DNA from: Rhodovibrionaceae bacterium
GTDB lineage: Bacteria > Pseudomonadota > Alphaproteobacteria > Kiloniellales > DSM-21159
NCBI GenBank assembly: GCA_028279885.1
Contig: JANQMX010000008.1
Location: forward strand, 1 to 45,604
Direction: 5' to 3'
Length of the DNA: 45,604 nucleotides
The notes under the pieces are model-generated. The model was not told the DNA's origin. It worked only from the letters and a program-made list of their open reading frames with translations, and did no database searches. The position numbers and the translations under genes are program-made. Below, in pieces: positions 15,960 to 24,411 of this stretch (position 1 is the stretch's first letter; the number at the start of each line of letters is the position of its first letter).

Positions 15960-17162
15960 TCAGTCTCCCGTCTCGACGAAGAGCGCGCCGCTCGCGGTCA
16001 GATCGGCGATTTCATCAGCGGAAAAGCCTGTCTCGGCGAGAATGCCGGGGCCGTCTTCGCCCAGCCGAGGCGCCAGATGCTCGACACTAGCCGGGGTGCG
16101 CGAAAAGGCCGTCGGCACTGCCATCGAACGGACGGTGCCTTCGCTCGGATGCTCCATCGTCTGGAAGAACCCGGTGGCGACGAGGTGCGGGTCTTCCATG
16201 ACGGACTCGAAGCTGTGCATCGGCATGACGGGAATGTCGGCCTCGTCGAACAGGGTGAGCCACTCCGCGGTCGTGCGGGTCAGCATGGTCTTGGCGAGCT
16301 CGGCATAGACCTCGTCGATATGGGCCATGCGGCCGCTGAAGGTGGCGAACCGCGCATCCGTCGCCAATGTCGCGGCGCACCCGATCGCGGCGGTGAACCG
16401 CTCCCAATGGCAGTCGTTGTAGATCAGCGCGCAGACATAGCCGTCCTTGGTCTGATAAGGGCGGCGGTCGGGCGAGAGCTGGCGGGGATAGCCGCCCTTG
16501 TCCATCGGCGGTTCGAAGGTCAGCCCGCCCATGTGATCGGCCATGATCACGGAGACCATCGTTTCGAACATCGGCACTTCGATCTTCTGCCCCTTTCCCG
16601 AACGGCTGCTTTCGAACAGGGCGGCAAGGATCGCGTTCACACCCGCGAAGCCAACGACTCGATCGGAGATCGCTGCGGGTACGTAGGAGGCGGGAGCGCC
16701 TGCACGAGTAAAGCTGTAGGGGATGCAGGCCCCGCCCTGAATGAGATCATCATAGGCGGGGCGGTCGGCGTAGGGACCGTTCTGGCCATATCCGACGAGC
16801 GCTGCGTAGATGATCCCCGGACTGACTGCAGCCACGTCCTCATACGAAAGCCCGAGCTTCGCCATGGCCTTCGGACGAATGTTCGTCACCAGCACGTCGG
16901 CCGTTTCGGCAAGCCGCAGCAGAGCCTCTCGGGCTTCGGGCTTCTTCAGATCGAGCGAGATGGTCCGCTTCGAGCGGTTCGAATTGAGATAGAGCGCGCC
17001 CATCCGCTCGTGCCTCGCCGGGCCGACCTGGCGGATTATGTCGCCCTGCGGCGGTTCGATCTTGATTACGTCGGCGCCGAAATCTCCGAGAATCTGACCG
17101 GCATACGGCCCCATGAGAACCGTCGTCAGATCCAGGACGCGCAATCCGCTGAGTGGGCCCAT
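15960..17162 (-). CDS. CaiB/BaiF family (type III) CoA-transferase
   Basis: This 400-residue family III CoA-transferase moves CoA between carboxylic acids through an aspartyl intermediate. Visible hallmarks are LSGLRVLDLTTVLMGPYAGQILGDFGADVIKIEPP at the N-terminus (split here as LRVLDLT and GADVIKIE), NRSKRTISLDLK, and YDDLIQGGACIPYS, which is near the region of the catalytic Asp in relatives. It is first in the operon and begins right behind the IclR-type operator, with AGGAGG before the ATG. It probably activates the transported or oxidised acid for further catabolism. Confidence 0.92.
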   Translation of the reverse strand: MGPLSGLRVLDLTTVLMGPYAGQILGDFGADVIKIEPPQGDIIRQVGPARHERMGALYLNSNRSKRTISLDLKKPEAREALLRLAETADVLVTNIRPKAMAKLGLSYEDVAAVSPGIIYAALVGYGQNGPYADRPAYDDLIQGGACIPYSFTRAGAPASYVPAAISDRVVGFAGVNAILAALFESSRSGKGQKIEVPMFETMVSVIMADHMGGLTFEPPMDKGGYPRQLSPDRRPYQTKDGYVCALIYNDCHWERFTAAIGCAATLATDARFATFSGRMAHIDEVYAELAKTMLTRTTAEWLTLFDEADIPVMPMHSFESVMEDPHLVATGFFQTMEHPSEGTVRSMAVPTAFSRTPASVEHLAPRLGEDGPGILAETGFSADEIADLTASGALFVETGD

Positions 17163-17172
17163 CTTCCTCCTA

Positions 17173-17211
17173 TTTGTTCTTATATATGAACAAATAATTT
17201 TTATATATGAA
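17173..17211. promoter_or_regulatory. Putative IclR operator: perfect inverted repeat plus 21-base direct repeat
   Basis: TTTGTTC (17173-17179) and GAACAAA (17188-17194) form perfect inverted arms around an 8-base AT spacer. The half TTATATATGAA (17180-17190) is repeated exactly at 17201-17211, 21 bases or two helical turns away. The block abuts the ribosome-binding site of the CoA-transferase gene and lies upstream of the divergent IclR gene, so the regulator probably binds here. Confidence 0.65.
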
Positions 17212-17347
17212 TAGTGCGCAGACGCCGATCACAATGTCAATGGTCATCGAGAGTCTGATGGTGCCGATTGGAGCGTTTCGCAGCGGGCGGATGCTGGACA
17301 GTCCGCGAGCCGAGAGGGCAACATGAAACGCAAGCAGGAGCAGCCTC

Positions 17348-18121
17348 GTGCCGGTCAAACAGGTCGAGAACACATTGGCTTTATTGGAGTTTTTCGCCGA
17401 GCGGCAACAGCCGGCGACGCTGGCCGATGTCGTTCAACGCATGGGTTGGCCGCGGTCCAGTGCCTTCAATATTCTGTCGACGCTGCTCGAACGCGGATAT
17501 CTCTACGAGCCGCATGCGCGGGGCGGATTCTACCCAACGCCTCGTTTTTTGCAGATGGCTCTCGTCATCGCGGAAGGTGAGCCGCTGCCGGCTCCGCTGG
17601 CGCGCGCGATGCACCGCGTGGCGGAGGAAACCGGCGAAACGGCCCTGGTCTCGGCTCCGAGCGGTCTCTATGCGGTGTATCTCGATGTCGTCGAATCGAA
17701 GGCCGTCGTGCGCTATGCGGCCAGGCCCGGAATCCGCGTCCCACTCCACGCGACGGCGTCGGGTCAGGCACTACTCTCGCAGCTATCCCCTCAGGACCTT
17801 GGCGTGCTCCTGCGCAAGATGACGTTCGAGCAGTTCGGCATGAACACACCGATGAGCATCGACGAAGTCCTGGCCCGGATCGACGAGAGCCGGAAGAGGG
17901 GCTGGTTCCGCTCAGGCTGGACCTACTCTCCCGATGTCGGCGCCGCTGCCCTGCCCGTCGTTGACGGCGACCGGGTCTTCGCGCTGGCTGCGGCTGGACC
18001 GCTCATCCGTGTGGAGAGCAAAGCGGAGGAGCACGCTCTACTCCTCTACCGTGTCATCGACGAGGAGTTTGGGGCCGGCCACAGCCGTCGAACGCTTAGG
18101 GACTTCAACGTTCTACTCTGA
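17348..18121 (+). CDS. IclR family transcriptional regulator
   Basis: This 257-residue regulator has an N-terminal winged helix (VENTLALLEFFAE.. to PRSSAFNILSTLLERGYL, about 5-60) and a C-terminal effector-binding domain (about 75-250) containing GIRVPLHATASGQALLSQL, a family hallmark. It starts at a GTG with AGGAG seven bases upstream. It is divergent from the six-gene CoA-transferase/ALDH/SDR/TRAP operon and very likely controls it through the palindrome at 17173-17211. The effector is unknown, possibly the TRAP substrate or its CoA ester. Confidence 0.92.
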   Translation: MPVKQVENTLALLEFFAERQQPATLADVVQRMGWPRSSAFNILSTLLERGYLYEPHARGGFYPTPRFLQMALVIAEGEPLPAPLARAMHRVAEETGETALVSAPSGLYAVYLDVVESKAVVRYAARPGIRVPLHATASGQALLSQLSPQDLGVLLRKMTFEQFGMNTPMSIDEVLARIDESRKRGWFRSGWTYSPDVGAAALPVVDGDRVFALAAAGPLIRVESKAEEHALLLYRVIDEEFGAGHSRRTLRDFNVLL

Positions 18122-18332
18122 CCCATACGGCGAACCCTCCATCGTCTTATACCGCACTGATGACGTCAAAACGTCGAGACGCGGTTTCCAGGAAAAACGG
18201 CGGTGGAGAGGAGAGACAGATCTCTGGCCGTATGCGCTCGAATGAGTAGGCCCCCGTCAATCTACGCCGGACATCACGTGAACCGGCTGCATCCCGCGAT
18301 CAGCCAGTCATCTTCAGGCGGGGTAGCCGCGA

Positions 18333-18424
18333 TGGCGGAGAGGAAGGGATTCGAACCCTCGATACGGGTTTCCCCGTATAACGGTTTAGCAAACCGCCGC
18401 CTTCAGCCACTCGGCCACCTCTCC
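18333..18424 (-). tRNA. tRNA-Ser (anticodon GCU)
   Basis: On the minus strand the acceptor stem GGAGAGG pairs with CCTCTCC, followed by G and an encoded CCA. A D-arm (TGGCCGAGTGGCTGAAGGC), an anticodon loop TTGCTAA with GCT, a long variable arm of class II type and a TTCGAAT T-loop are all visible. It reads AGC/AGU serine codons. Confidence 0.95.
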
Positions 18425-18669
18425 GCCGGATGCAGCTTTATCCCACGGCGTTTGCAGGAGGGACTAGTTGGCAGCGCCGGCTAAGCTTGTCAACAAACCT
18501 TCCGGGCAAAGGGGCAAAGGAGCTCGGCTGAGGATATTGTCGCTTCTTTAAGCTTCGCTTCACGGCATTTTAAGCGTGATCGCGCCAACGTTTACCGATC
18601 TTGGTGAACGGGCCGGGGCGGCCTGTAAACCAAAACGGCAGGTAGCTGAAGAACAGAGGGGAGAAATCC

Positions 18670-18903
18670 ATGTCACTCAGCAAACGCTCGCTCGAAACGC
18701 TGCTGGATCTGGTCGAAATCCGGCTCTCTTGCGTGGAAGTCTGGGATCGCGACGACGCCCGGGAACTCAAGGTGCTGCAGGCGGCCCGTAAGGAGCTGTT
18801 GGGTCTCGACGGCCGCGGTGCGACCGACGATATGCCGGCCATGGACATGCCCCGCCGCCGCGGCCGGCCCAAGGCCGTTCCCATGCAGGGCGCCGCGGCC
18901 TAA
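18670..18903 (+). CDS. Small conserved protein of unknown function (77 aa)
   Basis: The frame encodes MSLSKRSLETLLDLVEIRLS followed by a helical, charged segment (DARELKVLQAARKELL) and a basic Pro/Arg tail (PRRRGRPKAVPM). A GAGGGGAG ribosome-binding site six bases before the ATG supports translation. The N-terminal half resembles a small alphaproteobacterial family I have seen without assigned function; the basic tail, with GRPK like an AT-hook, could touch DNA or RNA. It stands alone between tRNA-Ser and the leftward glutathione transferase. Confidence 0.65.
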   Translation: MSLSKRSLETLLDLVEIRLSCVEVWDRDDARELKVLQAARKELLGLDGRGATDDMPAMDMPRRRGRPKAVPMQGAAA

Positions 18904-18933
18904 CAGCCACCAAACTCAGCGTCTTTTCCGAGT

Positions 18934-19554
18934 TCAGCTCGGCACCGCCATGCCGCGCTGGACCGCGGGACGCGCTTCGATTGCGTCGTACCAGCGCTTG
19001 ACGTTGGGATAGTCGGCGAGGTCGATCTCCTGCCAGGGGTGTCGCGCCGCCCAGGGAAAGGTCGCGATGTCGGCGACGCTGTAGTCGTCGCCGGCCAAAT
19101 AGGGCGCATCGGCCAAGCGGCCGTCGAGCACGCCGTAGAGCCGCGCCGCTTCCTTCTTGTAGCGCTCCTTGGCGTAGGGCAGGTCCTCCGGCGCGAAGCG
19201 CAGGAAATGATGGGCCTGGCCCAGCATCGGCCCGAAGCCACCCATCTGCCACATCAGCCATTGATGCGCGTTGCGCCGCGCAGCCGGGTCCGTCGGCATC
19301 AGCTTTCCGGTTTTCTCTGCCAGGTAGAGCAGAATGGCCCCGGACTCGAAGAGCGCGACGGGCTCGCCTTCCGGGCCCTCGGGATCGACGATGGCCGGGA
19401 TGCGGTTGTTGGGGCTGACTTCCAGGAAATGCGGCTGGAACTGCTCGCCCTTGCCGATGTTGATGGTCTCGACCTCATAGGGCAGCTCCAGCTCCTCCAG
19501 GGCGATGGAGGCCTTGCGGCCGTTGGGCGTGCTCCAGGTATACAGCTTGATCAC
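18934..19554 (-). CDS. Glutathione S-transferase, YfcG/YghU (Nu-class) type, copy 1
   Basis: This 206-residue GST has the thioredoxin-fold N-terminus YTWSTPNGRKASIALEELELPYE and glutathione-binding SPNNRIPAI and FESGAILLYLAEK. The C-terminal helical domain carries SVADIATFPW. The TPNG motif replaces the catalytic Tyr or Cys, as in Nu-class enzymes with disulfide-reductase activity. It overlaps the upstream trans-sulfuration enzyme gene by ATGA, so both are translated together. It closely resembles the GST at 20856, pointing to local duplication. Confidence 0.92.
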   Translation of the reverse strand: MIKLYTWSTPNGRKASIALEELELPYEVETINIGKGEQFQPHFLEVSPNNRIPAIVDPEGPEGEPVALFESGAILLYLAEKTGKLMPTDPAARRNAHQWLMWQMGGFGPMLGQAHHFLRFAPEDLPYAKERYKKEAARLYGVLDGRLADAPYLAGDDYSVADIATFPWAARHPWQEIDLADYPNVKRWYDAIEARPAVQRGMAVPS

Positions 19555-20747
19555 TCGGCGGCTCCCCTTGCTTCGATGGTCTCGCCTGCGGCAGAGCCCG
19601 CGGCGAAGGCTTGCTCCAGATCGGCGGCCAGGTCGTCCACGTGCTCGACGCCGATGGAGAGGCGCAGCATGTCGCGCGGCACACGGCTCCTCGGCCCCTC
19701 GATAGTGGCCCGGTGTTCGATCAGGCTCTCGACGCCGCCCAGCGAGGTGGCGCGGCGAAAGATCTTGCAGTGGCGCGCCGCTGCCAAAGCGGCGGCTTCA
19801 CCGCCGTTGAGCCGGATGCTCATCATGCCGCCGAAGCCGCCATGCATCTGCCGTCGGGCGACCGCGTGGCGCGGGTGGCTCGTCAGGCCGGGGTAGAGCA
19901 CCTGAGAGACCGCCGGGTGGCCCTCGAAATGCTCGGCAATGGCCAGGGCATTGGCACTGGCCTGACGCACGCGAAGATGAAGAGTCCGTAGACCGCGCTG
20001 CAGCAGCCAGGCCTCGAAGGGGCCGAGGCTGGCGCCGCCCAATTCCCGGTTGTGCCGAATGCGGCCCCAGAAGTCGTCGCGCTTGCGAGTCACCAGGGCG
20101 CCGGCCACCACGTCGCTGTGGCCGTTGAGGTACTTGGTGGCCGAATGCATGACGATGTCGCAGCCAAGATCCAAGGGCCGCGTCAGGATGGGAGTGGCGA
20201 CGGTGGAGTCCGCCACCGTCAGGGCGCCGGCCTGCATGGCCATGGCCGCGGCCGCTTCCAGGTCCACCACGTCCCAGGTCGGGTTGGCGGGACTCTCGAG
20301 CCACACCAACTTCGTCGTGCCCGGCTGAAGCTTCCGGCGCAGGTCGTCCAGGTTGCCGGGGTCGATGAGGTCGAGCTTGAGGCCCCAGGTGCGCGCGAAC
20401 TCCTCGATCCAATCGCGCACGCCCCAGTACATGGTCCGCTGCAGGACCAGGTGATCGCCGGGCTTGAGCGCCTGGACGATGGCGGCAGCGGCGGCCATGC
20501 CGGAGGCGAAGAGGATGGCTTCCTCACCCCCCTCCAGAGTGGCGAGCGTTACCTCGGCGGCGTCGTAGCTCGGGCTGTCGCCGCGGCCATAGGTGGCGCG
20601 CCAGATGGGCTGGTAGTCCTCGTCCCGCCGGAAGGTGGTGGAGGGTTGGATGGCGGGCACCACGGCTCCGCTGGCATCGTCACCGACACCGGCAGCATGG
20701 GCGGCCAGGGTTTCCGGCTTCACGCTCTTGCGGTCGAAGTCCGCCAT
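19551..20747 (-). CDS. Trans-sulfuration PLP enzyme, cystathionine beta-lyase-like
   Basis: This 398-residue Cys/Met-metabolism PLP enzyme has the cofactor Lys in SATKYLNGHSDVVAG. LFASGMAAAAAIVQALKPGDHLV and the substrate-side ESPANPTWDVVDLEAAA are characteristic, and SLGGVESLIEH near the C-terminus is conserved. It cleaves or forms C-S bonds, for example cystathionine to homocysteine; the exact substrate is not certain. The ATG at 20747 (MADFDRKSVKPETLAAHAAG) gives the family N-terminus; 13 residues from an earlier ATG are unlikely. It lies between two GST genes and overlaps the downstream one. Confidence 0.9.
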   Translation of the reverse strand: MADFDRKSVKPETLAAHAAGVGDDASGAVVPAIQPSTTFRRDEDYQPIWRATYGRGDSPSYDAAEVTLATLEGGEEAILFASGMAAAAAIVQALKPGDHLVLQRTMYWGVRDWIEEFARTWGLKLDLIDPGNLDDLRRKLQPGTTKLVWLESPANPTWDVVDLEAAAAMAMQAGALTVADSTVATPILTRPLDLGCDIVMHSATKYLNGHSDVVAGALVTRKRDDFWGRIRHNRELGGASLGPFEAWLLQRGLRTLHLRVRQASANALAIAEHFEGHPAVSQVLYPGLTSHPRHAVARRQMHGGFGGMMSIRLNGGEAAALAAARHCKIFRRATSLGGVESLIEHRATIEGPRSRVPRDMLRLSIGVEHVDDLAADLEQAFAAGSAAGETIEARGAAE

Positions 20748-20855
20748 CGTCTGTGCTCTCCCGTTCGGCGGCCCTTGGTTCAGCATGTCGGGCCGCCGCT
20801 GAGAGAACCAAGAAGAAGGTCGCTGTTCAAGCGCGCAGGCAGCAGGGCTGCCGGC

Positions 20856-21557
20856 CTAGCGGCGCTGGTACTGGGTTGCGCCGAACAGCATCTCGTGCGC
20901 TTTGGGGTCGAAGCCTTCTTTGCGGCGGTTGGCCAGGATCTCGACGCCGCGCTTTACCGCGGGGCGCTCGGCGATCTCGTCGAACCAGCGCACGAAGTTG
21001 GGATAGTCGTTGCGGTCGACACCCTGGCGCTCGGGAAAGCGGGTCCAGGGCCAGGCGGCGATATCGGCGATGGAGTACTCGTCGCCGGCGAGATAGCGGG
21101 TTTCGCCCAGCCGCTTGTCGAGCACGCCGTAGAGGCGCTTGGCCTCGTTGCTATAGCGATTCCGGGCGTACTCAATGGTTTCCGGCGCGTATTGCAGAAA
21201 GTGATGGGCCTGGCCGAGCATGGGGCCGAGGCCGCCCATCTGCCACATCAGCCACTGCAGCGCCTCGCTGCGCTTGCGCGGGTCGCTGGGCAGCAGCTTG
21301 CCGGTCTTCTCGGCAAGATAGATCAGGATGGCGCCACTTTCGAAGACCGAGTGCGCTTCGCCGTCGGGCCCGTCGGGATCGACATCGACAATGGCCGGCA
21401 TCTTGTTGTTGGGGCTGATCTTTAGAAAGTCTGCATCAAACTGATCGCCCGCGCCGATGTCGATGGCGTGCACGTTGTAGGGCAGCCCGACCTCTTCGAG
21501 CATAATGTGGATCTTATGGCCGTTCGGCGTCGGCCAAGTATAGAGCTCGATGGTCAT
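20856..21557 (-). CDS. Glutathione S-transferase, YfcG/YghU (Nu-class) type, copy 2
   Basis: This 233-residue GST shares most motifs with the copy at 18934: YTWPTPNGHKIHIMLEEVGLPYN, SPNNKMPAI, FESGAILIYLAEKTGKLLPSDP and SIADIAAWPW. It has a longer C-terminus (EGFDPKAHEMLFGATQYQRR). The ATG at 21557 is the natural start; 13 extra residues from an earlier ATG precede a non-GST stretch. A role in glutathione-dependent reduction or detoxification is likely. It is first in the leftward GST / PLP enzyme / GST group. Confidence 0.92.
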   Translation of the reverse strand: MTIELYTWPTPNGHKIHIMLEEVGLPYNVHAIDIGAGDQFDADFLKISPNNKMPAIVDVDPDGPDGEAHSVFESGAILIYLAEKTGKLLPSDPRKRSEALQWLMWQMGGLGPMLGQAHHFLQYAPETIEYARNRYSNEAKRLYGVLDKRLGETRYLAGDEYSIADIAAWPWTRFPERQGVDRNDYPNFVRWFDEIAERPAVKRGVEILANRRKEGFDPKAHEMLFGATQYQRR

Positions 21558-21654
21558 GGGCGTCTCTCGCGGCTGAAATTGGAATTCCTGTTCCAAATGG
21601 CGGCTGGCTGCCGACCCGCAAGTGCCGCGGCAGAAAAAATCTCGGTCCCAGCCG

Positions 21655-22560
21655 TCACGCCCGTTCGTTTTTCGGTGGGCGCATGGCGAGCGCGACGCCC
21701 ACCACCGCGATGGCCATGCCGATCAGAGCTTGGGGGCCCAGGCGGTCGCCGAACAGGAAGAAGGCGATGACCGCCGTCACCGGTGGCACCAGGTAAAAGA
21801 GGCTGGAGACCCGGGAGGCTTCGCCCCAGCGCACCAGCAGCATGAGCAGGCTGACGGCGCCGATCGAGAGCACCAGGATAAGCCAGGAGAGGGCGAAGAC
21901 GAAGTCGCCGGTCCAGGTGATGCGTAGGTCTTCGAACAGCAAGGCGATGACGGCGACGAAGGCAGCCGCCGCGACATACTGGATAGCGCCGCCGGTCCAA
22001 AGCTCGGTCTCCTGGCAGAAGCGCTTCTGGTAGACTAGGCCGACACTCATGGAGCCGACCGCGAGCGCGCAGAACAGCACCGCGGGGAGGTCGAAGCCTT
22101 GAAGCAAGGCTTGGGCGTCTCCGCCGGTCACGTCGCGCAGCAGCACCAGAGCCACGCCGGCCAAGCCCAGCACCATACCGACAATCTGGGCTGGCCGGAC
22201 CCGATCTCCCAGGAACAGATTGGCCAGCAGTACGGTGAGCATAGGCTGCAACGAGAGCAGCAGAGCGCAGACGGCGGCCGGCATGCCGCGGCCCATGGCA
22301 CCGAAGCCGCCGCCGAGATAGCCGCCGTGGATGAGCAGCCCGACCACCGCAATGTGCCCAACTTGCCGCAGGCTGTCCGGCCAGACGCTGCCCATCAGCA
22401 GGGCGATGGCGGCGAGCACGGGGGCTGCGATGGCGAAGCGCAAGGCCAGAAAGGTGAAGGGCTCGGCATAGGGCAGGCCCCAGACCGCGCCGATAAAGCC
22501 GGTCGACCAAAACAAAACGAAGAGAAGCGGCGCGGCCTTGGCCAGCTGATGCTGCGTCAT
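21655..22560 (-). CDS. DMT superfamily (EamA) transporter
   Basis: This 301-residue inner-membrane exporter starts MTQHQLAKAAPLLFVLFWSTGFIGA, the common opening of RhaT/EamA-type proteins. It contains two repeats of five helices and ends in a short basic tail (MRPPKNERA). It probably exports a metabolite, with no substrate information in the sequence. It reads away from the nitrile hydratase genes, leaving about 140 bases for divergent promoters. Confidence 0.87.
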   Translation of the reverse strand: MTQHQLAKAAPLLFVLFWSTGFIGAVWGLPYAEPFTFLALRFAIAAPVLAAIALLMGSVWPDSLRQVGHIAVVGLLIHGGYLGGGFGAMGRGMPAAVCALLLSLQPMLTVLLANLFLGDRVRPAQIVGMVLGLAGVALVLLRDVTGGDAQALLQGFDLPAVLFCALAVGSMSVGLVYQKRFCQETELWTGGAIQYVAAAAFVAVIALLFEDLRITWTGDFVFALSWLILVLSIGAVSLLMLLVRWGEASRVSSLFYLVPPVTAVIAFFLFGDRLGPQALIGMAIAVVGVALAMRPPKNERA

Positions 22561-22701
22561 GGCGTCGGAGCTTGGCGGAAGCCTTCCCGGGAGCCAAACG
22601 GTGTTGTCGCAAAGGTGATCTGCAGCCCGTCTGGTGGCCCCTATGAACGGCGGGCTATAGTGTTTTCAGCGAATCAATCCTGGTGACTTCGAGGAGCGGT
22701 G

Positions 22702-23343
22702 ATGGACGATCATCAACATGACCATGGCCACAGCCACGACGAGGATGCGCCGCATAGCCATCTGCCCTCGGAGCCGGCCCTGCGGGTCAAGGCGCTGGAA
22801 AGCCTGCTGGTCGACAAGGGCCTGGTGGACCCGGCCGCGCTCGATGCCTTGATCGATACCTACGAGACCAAGATCGGCCCCCAGAACGGCGCCAAGGTGG
22901 TGGCGCGCTCCTGGGTCGACCCGGAGTTTCGCCGCTGGCTGCTGAAGGACGCTACCTCCGCCATCGCCAGCCTCGGCTTCACCGGCCGTCAGGGCGAGCA
23001 TATGGTGGCCGTGGAGAACACGCCCGAGGTTCAGAACCTCGTCGTCTGCACGCTCTGCTCTTGTTATCCCTGGCCGACGCTCGGCATCCCGCCGGTCTGG
23101 TACAAGTCGGAGGCCTACCGCTCCCGCGCCGTCATCGACCCGCGCGGCGTCCTCGCCGAGTTCGGCGTCGATCTTCCGGAAGAGGTGGCGGTCAAGGTTT
23201 GGGATTCGACGGCGGAGATTCGCTACCTCGTCATTCCGCAGCGGCCGGCCGGCACGGACGGCTTGACCGAAGAGATGCTGGCCGATCTGGTCACCCGCAA
23301 CTCGATGATCGGGACCGAGCGCGATTTGAGCCCGGGACTCTAG
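22702..23343 (+). CDS. nthA: Nitrile hydratase alpha subunit, cobalt type
   Basis: This 213-residue catalytic subunit hydrates nitriles to amides. The metal-binding motif is CTLCSC (Cys116, Cys119, Cys121), where Thr in the second position marks the cobalt rather than iron form; the last two Cys are oxidised in mature enzymes. It is followed by [15 protein letters not shown]. The N-terminal 20 residues are rich in His and Asp and may gather metal. The ATG at 22702 has GAGGAG five bases upstream. It is the first gene of an alpha-beta-activator operon. Confidence 0.95.
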   Translation: MDDHQHDHGHSHDEDAPHSHLPSEPALRVKALESLLVDKGLVDPAALDALIDTYETKIGPQNGAKVVARSWVDPEFRRWLLKDATSAIASLGFTGRQGEHMVAVENTPEVQNLVVCTLCSCYPWPTLGIPPVWYKSEAYRSRAVIDPRGVLAEFGVDLPEEVAVKVWDSTAEIRYLVIPQRPAGTDGLTEEMLADLVTRNSMIGTERDLSPGL

Positions 23344-23347
23344 CGAG

Positions 23348-24007
23348 ATGAACAACATTCACGACATGGGCGGGATGCACGGTTTCGGTGCCATCCCCAT
23401 CGAAGAAGACGAGCCGGTCTTCCACACCGATTGGGAAGCCAAGGCCATGGCTCTGACCGTCGCCATGGGCGCCTGGGGCAAGTGGAACATCGACGCCTCC
23501 CGCTTCCAGCGGGAGAGCCTGGGGCCGCTGGAGTACCTTCAGTTCACCTACTATGAGCGCTGGCTCGCCGGCCTCGCCGATCTGATGGTCGCCCAGGGCC
23601 TGGTGACGGTCGAGGAGATCGAGCAGGCCAAAGCCGCGGCCGGCAGCCAAAAGCAGACGCCGCTTCTCAAAGCGGCCGACGTTCTGCCGGCGATGATGCG
23701 CGGCGGGCCGAGCGCGCGTCCCTTGAACGTCGCCCCGCGCTTCGCCGCCGGAGACCGGGTACGGACCAGCCGTGAGCACCCGGAAGGCCACACGCGGCTG
23801 CCACGCTATGCCCGGGGCCGGGTTGGCACGGTCGAGCTGCTGCATGGCGGCCACGTCTTCCCGGACAGCAATTCCAAGTACGAAGGGGAGGCGCCGCAGC
23901 ACCTCTACACCGTGCGCTTCACCGCACAGGAGCTTTGGGGGCCGTCGGCCTCGCCACGCGACAGCGTCACCCTGGACCTTTGGGAAAGCTACCTCGAGCA
24001 TGCCTGA
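23348..24007 (+). CDS. nthB: Nitrile hydratase beta subunit
   Basis: This 219-residue partner of the alpha subunit starts MNNIHDMGGMHGFGAI, the invariant beta-subunit opening, and ends in the SH3-like domain: FAAGDRVRTSREHPEGHTRLPRYARGR with Arg residues that contact the oxidised cysteines, then LYTVRFTAQELWG. It begins four bases after the alpha stop and its end overlaps the activator start by eight bases, so the three are one operon. Confidence 0.95.
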   Translation: MNNIHDMGGMHGFGAIPIEEDEPVFHTDWEAKAMALTVAMGAWGKWNIDASRFQRESLGPLEYLQFTYYERWLAGLADLMVAQGLVTVEEIEQAKAAAGSQKQTPLLKAADVLPAMMRGGPSARPLNVAPRFAAGDRVRTSREHPEGHTRLPRYARGRVGTVELLHGGHVFPDSNSKYEGEAPQHLYTVRFTAQELWGPSASPRDSVTLDLWESYLEHA

Positions 24008-24365
24008 GACCGCGCGTTCGGCTGAGGCTTTGTTGGCTGCATTGCCGCTCCAGGACGAGGGCACACCGGCTTTCGCCGAGCCCTGGCACGCTCAGGTCTT
24101 CGCCATCACCGTCAAGCTTTCCGCAGAAGGGCACTTCGCCTGGCCCGAGTGGGCCGAGCGCTTCGGCGCCGGGCTGAAGCGTGCGGCCGAGGCGGGCGGG
24201 CCAAGCGACGGCTCGGACTACTACGATGTCTGGCTGGAAACTCTGGAAAGCCTGTTGCTGGAGCGCGGCTTGGCTTCGGCCGAGGGCTTGGCGGAGTTGA
24301 AGCAAGCCTGGACCGAGGCCTATCTCGCGACCCCGCACGGCGCGCCGGTGTCGCTGAAAAAGTAA
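24000..24365 (+). CDS. Nitrile hydratase accessory protein (P14K-like cobalt activator)
   Basis: This 121-residue protein is homologous to the N-terminal half of the beta subunit: FAEPWHAQVFAITVKLSAEGHFAWPEWAERFGAGL, then YYDVWLETLESLLLERGL. Such activators swap with the alpha subunit to load cobalt and help cysteine oxidation. The ATG at 24000 overlaps the beta stop and fits the family start; the open frame further upstream is a shadow. It ends next to a hairpin at 24366. Confidence 0.9.
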   Translation: MPETARSAEALLAALPLQDEGTPAFAEPWHAQVFAITVKLSAEGHFAWPEWAERFGAGLKRAAEAGGPSDGSDYYDVWLETLESLLLERGLASAEGLAELKQAWTEAYLATPHGAPVSLKK

Positions 24366-24392
24366 GACCCGACCGCCAACTGCGGCCGGGTC
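24366..24392. terminator. Hairpin between convergent nitrile hydratase and TRAP genes
   Basis: Arms GACCCGACCGC and GCGGCCGGGTC (one mismatch in 11) enclose CAACT. It begins directly after the activator stop and 19 bases from the end of the leftward TRAP binding-protein gene. The T-run is weak, so efficient termination is not certain. Confidence 0.55.
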
Positions 24393-24411
24393 CTGCTCTC
24401 GGTTCTCTGTT

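Noticed and set aside
18203-18484. Plus-strand open frame across the tRNA
   Set aside because: It covers a well-formed tRNA-Ser on the other strand and shows no protein family features.
20052-21425. A 457-codon plus-strand frame opposite the PLP enzyme and GST genes
   Set aside because: It spans two clear minus-strand genes and has no family motif; it is a by-product of high GC.
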